In this document: piece after piece, positions 32,779-42,111 of the stretch
How the letters are laid out: each line of letters starts with the position of its first letter
Position numbering within the stretch: the first letter of the stretch is position 1
NCBI GenBank assembly: GCA_039105265.1
Contig: JAPFFF010000010.1
Location: 4,464,001 to 4,528,000 of the forward strand
DNA: 64,000 nt
Direction: 5' to 3'
Origin: Tritrichomonas musculus
Lineage: Eukaryota > Parabasalia > Tritrichomonadida > Tritrichomonadidae
Made by a program: the position numbers and the translations under genes
The notes under the pieces: generated by a model
What the model was told of the DNA's origin: nothing
Seen by the model: only the letters and a program-made list of their open reading frames with translations
The model's database searches: none

Positions 32779-34591
32779 GGGGAATACTTATCGCCCCCGA
32801 TACTTATTGACCCCGGAGGTTAAGGTCAATATTGACCTTATATCGTACATCAGAAAAAAAAGTTCGAAACTTTTTTGCACTTTTGCCAAAAATACCATGA
32901 GTAGCTACTCATGATTTTTTAATATTTTTTCAAGATAAGAAAATTATAAACGTATTATTTTAGTTTAAGTTAATTAATGATTTTTATTATAAGAACTCAC
33001 TAATAAACAAGCATTCACAAGTATAATAAAATTATCAATCATTCTTTTTGTTACTTTCTAGCAAGAAAAACCAAAATCATCATCTTAAATAAAATTAACT
33101 ATTAGCTAAATTGAAATAAAATGCGCAATCCGGGTGAATAGCAATAAATATAGACTGTATCTCTTATAATAAAATGAATCATTTGTGATTTTGAAAGAAT
33201 ATAATATCAATATTAATAATATTATCGAAATTTTGAAATTTGCGTAATTAAATGCTTTAAAATAATAAAATGATGGCGAGAGGTATTCATGTTAAGTGAC
33301 TTAACGTCTTTTTGGATTTTAGAAATGCATTAATTCAATGACTATTAGAGTATAAATATTCTAATTTATAAAAAAAGCATATAATTGCTCTATATTATCT
33401 TTGGCAAGCATTGCATTGTTAAAATATAAGAATTTTATTTTTTCAGATATATTAGAATTATTAGACTTTTTTTTAATAAGGATTAAAAATTCTTAAAAAT
33501 TTTAATAAATATATAAAGAATTAAATATTGAGTTGGCTTTATATCTCATTTTAATAAATTCGATATTTAAAAAAGCAATGGATTTAACAAAAAAAAACAA
33601 AAGAATTAATAAAAATCCAACCCAATTTTTTTTTCAGCCTAGCTTTTTTCTTTTATTTTTAATATATTAATTATTGCGATTCATCTTAACATATATTGCG
33701 ATCAATAAGAAATTTATGTGTTTAATTTTGAGAAAATTGGTTTCCAACAATATCGATGTTTTTTTTGGGTGCAAAACGTCAAAATGTTCAAAATCAAACA
33801 ACAAAATAGAATTATAAATTGAAATTTTACAGATATTGGATAAAATATATATTTCTAAATATATATATATATATATATAATAGAAAATGCGGATAATTTG
33901 AATCAAATAATTTGCTAAACATTTAAATAATTCTATCAATATTCATTTTTTCTAACAAATAAATCAAAATTAGTTTTTTTTTAAAAGGATTTCACAAAAG
34001 TGTTCACAAATTTTGTGAAAATCTAATACTTTTAAATAAATATTTTTTTTTGAAATAAAAATAAGTTAATATCTAAATAATTTTTTATTCAAAATATTAT
34101 TAATCGATATATGTTTTAATTTATAATTATTTAATGTCAATATAAATATATATTGAGATATTTTATATTGTTTTATAGAAAATCTTTCATTTAAAATTCC
34201 AAATAAATAACGAAATATATTGAAAATAGTTTTTTTTTCTCACAAAAAAATGCTTAAGCAATATCTTGAAAATAAACACATGGAATCATATAAAATTTGT
34301 ATTTTATCTTAATTACATATTATAAAAATAAAATAAATAAGTTAGAATTAAATTGCTAGGCTAGTTTTCTTCGTGAATACCTCTTGATGGCGTAAAAAAT
34401 ACTTTTGGTTGATTGTTTATTTAGTAGATGCTCAAAATAATATCGTTTATATCTTGAAAAAATATGAAAAAAACATGAGTAGCTACTCATGGTATTTTTG
34501 GCAAAAGTGCAAAAAAGTTTCGAACTTTTTTTTCTGAAGTACGATATAAGGTCAATATTGACCTTAACCTCTGGGGTCAATAAGTATTCCC
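32779..34591. mobile_element. MITE with ~140-bp terminal inverted repeats, split by an hAT copy
   Basis: The left arm from 32779 (GGGGAATACTTAT, then GGTTAAGGTCAATATTGACC, then TGAGTAGCTACTCATG) is repeated inverted at the right, ending ATAAGTATTCCC at 34591. The arms match nearly base for base over about 140 bases, apart from a short TACTTAT-flanked duplication in the left arm. T runs flank both ends. An hAT-type element with its own duplication (33271-34392) sits inside, so the MITE was about 0.7 kb before that insertion. Confidence 0.8.
33279..34384. mobile_element. hAT-type non-autonomous element, copy D (AGAGGTATTCA ends)
   Basis: An exact 8-bp target duplication, TGATGGCG, stands at 33271-33278 and 34385-34392. 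The ends read AGAGGTATTCATGTTAAGTG (left) and, on the minus strand, AGAGGTATTCACGAAG (right), the same asymmetric pair as copy C at 8358-9543 in the other orientation. The interior is AT-rich with no recognisable transposase. Confidence 0.9.
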
Positions 34592-34739
34592 TTTTTTTTT
34601 TTTTTTTTTTTTTTTTTTGGGAAATCGTAATTGCCCGCACAAAAAAGGTCAATTTTGGCCTTAAAACCGTTGTCAAATGAAAATGGAAGAATGACTTTTT
34701 GAATTATTTGGCTAATTATTCTCTGAAAATAATAATAAA

Positions 34740-34975
34740 ATTACTAATTTACGAAATCTTCCTCAGATATTTGCGAAATCTTCCCCAGATAGTTGTGATC
34801 ATCTTAAAATGATTTTGTGATCATCTGAAAATGATTTTATAATCAGATAAGAATAATTTTATAATCATCTAAAAATGATTTCGCAACTATCTGGGGAAGA
34901 TTTCGTAACTATTTTGGGAAGATTTCGCAACTATTTTTGGAGGATTTTGTAATTATCTGAGGAAGGCTTCGCCCA
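34740..34975. repeat. Degenerate palindromic repeat array (GCGAAATCTTCC / GGAAGATTTCGC)
   Basis: Units such as GCGAAATCTTCCCCAGATAG on the left are mirrored by GCAACTATCTGGGGAAGATT on the right. TGATCATCTGAAAATGATTT-like units lie around the centre near 34840. The whole can fold on itself. No coding sense. Confidence 0.75.
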
Positions 34976-34985
34976 CATAACAACA

Positions 34986-35023
34986 AATCTTTTACGGGGC
35001 TGGTTCCAGCCCCGCAAAAGATT
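34986..35023. repeat. GC-rich hairpin, ~17-bp stem, next to the pogo-like element
   Basis: AATCTTTTACGGGGCTGG is followed almost at once by CCAGCCCCGCAAAAGATT, with one A/C mismatch in the stem. CGGGGCTGG is remarkable in this AT-rich context. It lies 24 bases outside the left end of the pogo-like element at 35048. Confidence 0.9.
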
Positions 35024-35457
35024 GATCGCTAAAAAAAGTGATTTTTAAAGTAAACTACAAAAGTACCTAACTTTTTCACTTACCCCCTAACTTTTTTCCA
35101 TCAAAAATTGAAAACTTTTATTGAATTTTTTTCCATAAAATTTTTGAATTTGGATGGATAATCCAAATAGAAAACCTGGCATTTATGTGATTTCAATGCT
35201 AAATTATCATTATTCAAAAGAAGTAAATCTACTTTTTCACGCCAAACTCTGCTAGTCTCCCATCAGAAATTAAAATGTATTTATTATCCAAATATCTTTT
35301 TAATGCACGAATAATTATGTTAAAAATTGGAGAATCTCGAATATATTATCATTCATTTTACCAATTGTCTCTAAAATTTTTTCGAAATTCAAAAATCATT
35401 TTCTAATTTTCAAAACTCGCGATTTTTTAGCTAAAACTTTTTAAACTTATTTTATTA

Positions 35458-35767
35458 GACCTTTTTATAAAAAAAAATTTTTTTGCGATAAAGTATACTT
35501 TTTAGCGATAATGTCTACTTTTTCATAAAAAAAGAACTTTTTCACTTAAACAAATGAATCTATATATCTTAAAAATAAACTGATAAAACATAATTTATAA
35601 CAACTAAAATATATTATATGCTTGTCTAGAATCATATAACATTGGTTTTAAATAATAATTCTAATTGCTTTGCGTTTTTGTGAAAAAGTTCATTTTTATG
35701 AAAAAGTGATCATTATCGCTAAAAAGTATACTTTATCGCAAAAAAAATTTCTTTTTATAAAAAGGTC
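35458..35767. mobile_element. 310-bp MITE with ~90-bp inverted arms and TA flanks
   Basis: GACCTTTTTATAAAAA at 35458 onward, then GCGATAAAGTATACTTTTTA and GAACTTTTTCAC, is mirrored by 35680-35767. TA stands outside each end (35456-35457, 35768-35769), as for Tc1/mariner-type MITEs. Nested in the pogo-like element. Confidence 0.75.
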
Positions 35768-36827
35768 TATTATTCAATTATTAATATATTCATTTTACTT
35801 TTGAAAACATTGTTGTATCAGCATATAGAAAATCTATATCTTGATCATTTGCATATTATCATTTCTTCTTATTTAATATGATTAGTTATATTTAAATAAA
35901 TAAATAAGTTTTATATTATTTAACCCCAACTCGCTACCATTGGCCATTTTTTTGTATGTTTTTTAGTCATTATTTCATTGATTGAATTTGAATGAGAAAA
36001 TTGAATGATAATAACGTATTAAAAAAAAAAAACAGAGTGAAAAATAAAATAAAATAATAATAATAATAAAAAAGATAATAATAAATGAATACAAAAATCT
36101 TTTATAATACAGAACGAAGCTTTAATGATATTAATATGAAGAAAAACAAAGAGGTCAAACAATAGAATATTTCTATATTTTGCATATAAAAAAGCGCGAT
36201 TAAAATAGATTGTGTCGATTATAAATCATTATTGAGCTTGTGTCATATATATATAGTTAGTGGAAAAAATTTTTTTCCTTTACATATGATGATTATTTGA
36301 CTATCAAACAATTTTATCAATTTTTAACTTTTACGAGATATTTTCTATAAACTGCGAATACTTTTATATAATAAATTTATTGGTTATAGTAGAGCTAGCA
36401 TTTTTCAATTTTTGATAGAAAGTTGGTATAAAAATTTGCAATTTTTTAACGTTTTCATTAAATTTAAATTAGTAATAAAATATTTATTTGTAAAATTAAT
36501 ATATACGACGAACATAAAGTTGATTGGCAAAATAAAAATGGAAGCTTGGTATTATTGGAAATGGCATTTAACAAAAATTCGTAAAAATATGATTATTATA
36601 TAGTTCTTTGTTAATTCTTTTTTTATTTGACATAAAATAAAAAATCTATAAAAATATAATTGGATAAAAATTAAAGGTTAGATAGAAGTTTTTTGCAATA
36701 AAAAAAGAATAGGAATTTCAATTAAAATAAATCTTTCTTACTAGTTTGTTAATATTTCAATAAAAATTATAATTTTAAAAAATGAGAAAGAAAAAAAACA
36801 GTATTTGCAACTATCTTACTTATAAGT

Positions 36828-36915
36828 AAATAAATAGTATTGATGTTTGTGTACGTAATTTGTTCTATTGAAAGATTTTACGATTTTTATTGAAATTAAC
36901 GGATTTTGCTCTTAA
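36828..36915 (+). repeat. Direct repeat, copy carrying the TTAA insertion (second copy 37474-37576)
   Basis: About 90 bases (AAATAAATAGTATTGATGTT to GGATTTTGCTCT) recur at 37474-37576 with a few differences. Here the repeat is interrupted after GCTC by the TTAA-flanked element and resumes with AATAAACTGAAAAAAG at 37273. The other copy runs on without interruption and so records the empty site. Confidence 0.9.
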
Positions 36916-37270
36916 GGGCGTACGTCCCAAAAATGTTGTAAACTTGTTAATATTGAATAAACTCATAGAATACATCTTTCAATACTTCCAAATTATGAAA
37001 AAGTTTAGGTCAAAAATGCTGATATTTGGCCTAAACGATCAAAAAACAATAATTTTTTTAGACCGATAAAATTTTATAAAAAATAATTTTGAATTAAAAT
37101 GTAAAAATAATGCATAAAAATATTTTTTTTAATATATCATCAATCTATAAATAATAGACATTTTATTTTCTCCAAAATATAATTTATTCTTCAACTTTTT
37201 TTACTCCAAAAAGAATTAAAATATTTGAGAAATCACATTGAATTCTGATCATTGAATTGGACGTACGCCC
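36916..37270. mobile_element. TTAA-flanked 355-bp MITE (GGGCGTACGTCC ends) with empty-site paralogue
   Basis: GGGCGTACGTCC at 36916-36927 and GGACGTACGCCC at 37259-37270 are perfect inverted ends; TTAA stands outside both (36912-36915, 37271-37274). The uninterrupted paralogue near 37559 reads GCTCTGAAATAAACTG where this copy has GCTC-TTAA-element-TTAA-ATAAACTG. This confirms the insertion and the 4-bp TTAA duplication, allowing one T/G change in the paralogue. No coding capacity. Confidence 0.9.
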
Positions 37271-37966
37271 TTAAATAAACTGAAAAAAGTCTTTTTTTGA
37301 AATAAAAGATAAAAATTACATGAATTTGATATTTGATATCTTTGTTTTTACTCATCGTTCTTTATCTTTTATTTAAAAAAATAGGTAAACTTTGAAATAT
37401 GATTATATCAAATTTATAAAGATAACAAAAAAACAAGAACCAGCAAAGCAATTTTATTTATCTGAATATATGAAAATAAATAGTATTGATGTTTATGTAT
37501 GTAATTTGTTCTATTGAAAGATTTTACGATTTTTATTGAAATTAACGGATTTTGCTCTGAAATAAACTGAAAAAAGATTAAAATTTCATGAGTGTCGTTT
37601 CAAAAAAGAATAATTATAATGAAAATTCAACTAAAACTAAAGTCAAAGTAATCAATTCATCATAAAATTAAGTAATCGATTAAATTCAAATTAGATGGAA
37701 TAAACTATAATGTCAAATAAATGAGAAATCACCTAAAATAATAAAACAAAACTTAATATGAAATATGAAAACCTGAAGTAAAAGTGTAAGAAAAGAAATT
37801 TGAAGTAAATATTTGAGAATTTTCTAAAATTTAAAAGTGGTTACAATTGAGCGTTAATTGTATGATATTATTCGTATAATAACTATTTTTGAGAGTATTG
37901 GAGTTAATATAAAGAAAAAGAGTTTTTTGATTTCTATATATAAAAATGTTGATGAGTAATAATTAT

Positions 37967-39705
37967 TTAAACATTAAAACCAAGAGATTCAAGCTCAATG
38001 ATTAACTTTTCTTCGAATGATTTCCAGAGATAATCACTATTAGATGTTTCAATTTGCTCTTCTTTTTTATTCGATTCTTTCTGTTTTTTAGTTTTTTGTT
38101 TTTTAATTTCCTCCAAAAAAGCATCATCATCTTCTTCGATATTGATCTCTAGTTCTGTTTGATCATTTTCGACTTTGTTAACTGGAACAAATGCCGCAAG
38201 AATTTTATGGAAAACATCATCTAATTTATTATTTACTATATTTGGAATCTTTTTTGAGATTTCTTTAACTTTTGGTGAAGTTTCAAAGTATGAACAGAGA
38301 TTTATATCTTCGATATTGATTCTTTTATTTGATACTCCTTCACGTTTTTGTCGAATAATTTTTTTGTCTTTTTTCGTTTTACACAATGGCGAACATTTTG
38401 TAGAAAAATCTTTTGAAAAATGAATAATAGGAAATATTGATCCCGAAGCTTCATATACTGCGCCTGCTGCTTCGAAAGATGATTTGATATTTTTAACGTT
38501 TGCTGCCATTTGAAATGCACTATATAAATCTAAGATTTTTTCGCTTACATTATCATCGTCAATGCTTAAAAAAAGTCGTCTAATTTTTTCCTTATGTAAA
38601 TGGAACAAGCAAAGATCAAGTGGCTGCGTTAAATGAGATGAATGAGGAGGTAAGAAAAAAATTTTTATATTATTATCATTGCAAGCTTGAAAAATTTTTT
38701 TTGTGTAATGTGAGCTGCAGCCGTCAAGGAGCAAGAGAGCTGGACCATCATACTTGTATTTTAATCTTTTCTCTTTGATATATGGTACAAAAACATTTTC
38801 TATCCAATGGTCAAATAATTGACCATTTATATAACCAGATTCAGAATATTCGATCAAAACCTTATCAAAAAGTGGTATCGTTAAAAAACGTGAATCAACT
38901 GTTTTTCGTTTTATGATTATAAGAGGATTGAGATATTCTCCATCCGCGCATATACATGCTAAAAATGTAGTTCTATTGTTTTTTCTAGCCACTGGGTATG
39001 AAAAAGGACCATTTAATTCTTTCTGTACAACAACAACTTGTTTTGTTTTGTCACAAAACGAATCATGCCCTTCTTCATCTAAATTTAATATAAAACCGGA
39101 TGGTATATCATGTGCTTGAGTATAAGAGTATAATAAATCGAAATAATAATCGATTTTGTGCTGATCACAATAATATCTACTTTCGTCCATTGGATCTGCC
39201 ATTGCAGTTTTTAAATCTACTTTGTCAAATACTTTTAAAAGTGAAGTATAAAAAAGATATTGGCCAAATTTAGCCTCAATATAAATTCTAACAGTAAATA
39301 GTTTTGGATGAAACGGATGTTTCAAAATCCACTTTTTAAGTTTTTGAATTTGAATGTCATTGAGCGAAAAAGGTCTTCCATTATTTTGAATTCTCCCTTT
39401 TGCTTCTTCACGAGCTTTTAAATATGATATTTAACTGATTCTAATGTAATTAAAAATAAACTAGACAAGTCTTTGTAAGATAATTTATATATTTTATTTT
39501 CGAGATTTTTTGATGAATCATATAAAATTTGTAATTGATTTCTAAATTTGGTAACATTTTGGTACTCATTTTTGTTTGTAATTAATTGAATTGATGCTAA
39601 TTTGTTTGGGTCTGATGGGAAATTAATAATATCTTTACGAGGAATTGCTTCGTTGAAAGATTTGGTCATGAATAAAAAATGAGTGATCGTGATCTTAGTT
39701 CTCAA
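37967..39705 (-). pseudogene. Pogo-like (DDE_1) transposase with one frame slip
   Basis: The N-terminal part (39418-39705, about 95 residues from ATG, helical and Lys-rich) is followed by a frame open from about 39417 to 37967. That frame has KARE and GRPFSLNDIQIQKLKKW, a homeodomain-like DNA-binding segment, then the core: FILNLDEEGHDSF (first Asp), ALLLLDGCSSHY (second Asp), PPHSSHLTQPLDLCLF (third Asp). A Lys/Glu-rich tail ends ELESLGFNV. The two frames are joined by a one-base slip in the TTTAAAA tract near 39414-39420. All three catalytic residues are intact, so the family was active not long ago, or the slip is a sequencing error. It lies in the TA-flanked element 35048-39989. Confidence 0.8.
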
Positions 39706-39991
39706 TTTTGAATGAATAAAAAAAATATTAGTTATAAATATCTTAATGTTCTTTTATTATTTTTATTTGAAACTTTTATAAATAATTTTAATTAAAGATC
39801 ATTTTAATAAATCTATTTAAAGTATTTGATTTTTGTTGCTTTAACATATTTTTTTACGATAAAAAAACCCCCTAACTTTTTTTGTTATATTGTATTAAAA
39901 TATACTTTTTGACATTTTTTTTGCGAATATATTTGGTGAAAAAAAGTTAGGGGGCAATTGAAAAAGTTAGGGGGTTTTGAAGTTGACTTTA

Positions 39992-41510
39992 ATTGATAAA
40001 TCCATAAAATAACCTTTTCAAATGTTCACAAAAAATTCATGAAATAAAAATATTTATCGCAAGAATAACTTCATAAGAAATAATTATAAAAGGAGAACGA
40101 AGAGGTTTTTTTTTGTACGTTAAAAAATTAATAGTCATTTTTTCGATATTTGTTAATATTAATATTTTTTAATCATATTTAAATGAATTTGCATTATTAA
40201 AAATATTTTGAATAATGGAAATTATATGTTATCTGTATCTGATTTTCATAAATAGGTATGTGAAATTAAGAAATCGTTTATATAAAAGTTTAGTGATGGT
40301 ATTATAACCCAATTGACCCTGCCAGAAAAGAAATTCAGCGTATGTATTTTTATTTATTTCCTAGGAAAGAAAAAATAATTATTAAATTTTTTTGAAAGAT
40401 TTTGAATAAATTATTTTTTTCTATTCAATTACTCTCAATTAAAATATTTATTTGAGATATTTTCTTTTTTTTTTTTTTTTTTTAAGAATTTTATTTATTT
40501 TATTTATGGATAATTTATTCAATATAAACTTATTACAATGACATTTATATAAATATGATATTTATTTATGTTTATATATAAAATATAAATATTTCATTTA
40601 TATAAGATAAAAATAGTTCAATTTTATATTCTCAATCATCAATAAGAAATTTTAAATTAAATATCATCGTCCAAAAGTCAATTTTGAGAACAATTTCATA
40701 TAAAATAAATCTTTCATGTTCAATTATTAATTTTCATGAAATTTCATCATACTATGTATTAAAGTAGGATTTTTCTTATAAAACATTTGTATTTCTTTAC
40801 CATTAAATCTGCATTTATATTATTTTATCAAAATGAAGCCTATTAATAAACAAATTTTATTATAATTCTAATATTTATTAAAATATACAAGTTTTATTAA
40901 ATAAATAATATTAATCCAATATTTAATCAATTTAACAGGCTGGGTAAGCTCTTTTTATTTTTTTTTAGATTTGAAAAAAATATTTATAAAATATATACTA
41001 AATAATTAAGCATAACATTTTAGTATGTCATTATATAAAAATATAATAGTAAAAAAGTGATTTATGTCATTTTTGTTAAGATAAAGTAAAAATAAAAGAG
41101 ATTATTTTATATAGTTTTAATTCAATTTTATAAAAAAATAAAATGTTATTATCTTATTATATTTTTATAAACTATATATAATATCACATGATGTAGTTTG
41201 TATACAATATAAAATAAATAGATAAAATCATAAACTATGAAAAATAATTATACAACTTGCGCAGATTCTTTGTAACAATTTTGAAATCAAAATGTTACAA
41301 GAAATTGAATTAAAAATCTATCATTACAATTCAATTTATTAACTTTTTCAAAACTCTTATTTTTATTCTATGCTTTTGTATCCAGTGAACTGAGTGTCCA
41401 TTTTCGACTTTTTGTAAAAAGCTGTCACTTTTTGTGGACATAAAACTGCTTTTTTATTTAGTATTTTATTCAAAGATTTGAGTTGAAGTATCCAAATGAT
41501 ATTAGTAGAT
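39992..41510. other. AT-rich flank between the pogo-like element and the Polinton
   Basis: No gene is seen. There is a T run near 40468-40483. The last 160 bases (CGACTTTTTGTAAAAAGCTG near 41407) carry small inverted words. The six bases GTAGAT (41505-41510) directly before the Polinton are its candidate 6-bp target duplication; the right-hand counterpart lies outside the window. Confidence 0.5.
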
Positions 41511-41513
41511 AGG

Positions 41514-41554
41514 TTAAGCAGGGCTCCGTGACTACGTCACTTCACCCTGCTTAA
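41514..41554. repeat. Nested palindrome at the Polinton tip
   Basis: TTAAGCAGGG (41514-41523) and CCCTGCTTAA (41545-41554) pair. Inside, GTGAC-TAC-GTCAC forms a second small stem. The terminus can fold back on itself, which may matter for end recognition or protein-primed replication; this is inference. Confidence 0.85.
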
Positions 41555-41700
41555 AGCTGTAACATGACCCCCCCCATAACGCATCATCTCACGTTGGAAC
41601 GTCAAGTTACAACCTATGTTACATACTGGATAAAAAACTTACAACCCATTCTGAGAACCAACTGTTTAATTGCATCAACCATATTTTATTTACCATGCAA

Positions 41701-42033
41701 ATGTCAACTGGTTACTATGAACATGAAGCTGACTTCGAGTGTGATCCAATTGAAGAGTATATATTCCCACCTGATATCAAACGAATCATCTCACATGGTA
41801 ATCATACGTTTAACAAACGATTATACTTCTTCAGTCCTAGTGCTAGACGTGTATATAGGTTCTCATCTTATGAATATGGCTCTGGTACTTATTTAAGTCC
41901 GTATAAGCAACGCAATTCATTGGTATACAACTTAATAACCGATGAAAATAAACATGATTCTCTATGCGTAAGTGATAGGCTATTAAAACGAACTGCAAAT
42001 ATGACTAAGATTATATTACCTAAAATGAAGTAA
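41701..42033 (+). CDS. Polinton terminal-repeat protein, 110 residues, unknown
   Basis: It starts MSTGYYEHEADFE at 41701 in a CAAATG context, with a TATTTTATTT stretch 10-20 bases upstream like other genes of the element. The product is Tyr-, Ser- and Arg-rich, basic in its second half (RLLKRTANMTKIILPKMK), with no known domain. Because it lies wholly in the terminal repeat it exists twice, facing inward from each end. A DNA-end or terminal-protein role is conceivable from location only. Confidence 0.6.
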   Translation: MSTGYYEHEADFECDPIEEYIFPPDIKRIISHGNHTFNKRLYFFSPSARRVYRFSSYEYGSGTYLSPYKQRNSLVYNLITDENKHDSLCVSDRLLKRTANMTKIILPKMK

Positions 42034-42093
42034 CGTTATTTTTCATTTCAAAACACACCCACCAATATATCAACATATATTTTTAGCGTGCCT

Positions 42094-42099
42094 ATTTTT
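42094..42099 (+). promoter_or_regulatory. ATTTTT box before the Polinton polymerase gene
   Basis: ATTTTT lies 12 bases before the ATG. The same box at 11-12 bases precedes the genes starting 46949, 57327, 59000 and 59797, and GTTTTT precedes the gene starting 56148. It straddles the inner edge of the terminal repeat. Confidence 0.5.
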
Positions 42100-42111
42100 G
42101 TTGCCATTTAA

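Larger units (their letters stand above)
35048..39989. mobile_element. 4.9-kb pogo-like DNA transposon with nested elements
   Basis: The ends AAGTAAACTACAAAAG (35048 inward) and AAGTCAACTTCAAAAC (minus strand from 39989) continue into matching CCTAACTTTTTCA and CCCCCTAACTTTTTT boxes. They give about 55-bp terminal inverted repeats bounded by TA (35046-35047, 39990-39991). The CCCCTAACTTTTT box occurs twice on the left and three times on the right (39866, 39942, 39961), suggesting transposase-binding sites. It contains a DDE_1 transposase gene at the right and two smaller elements at 35458-35767 and 36916-37270. The 35048-37966 part has no other gene. Confidence 0.75.
41511..42097. repeat. Left terminal inverted repeat of the Polinton
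   Basis: About 587 bases, matched from 41848 to 42097 by the reverse complement of 63753-64000, with one 2-base indel (ACATATATTT versus ACATATTT). It contains a 110-codon gene, so the gene is present at both ends. Confidence 0.95.

Noticed and set aside
41564-41896. A 110-codon frame overlapping the terminal-repeat gene in another frame
   Set aside because: It starts in a C run and lacks the CAAATG context; the frame from 41701 ends just before the repeat edge and has a better start.
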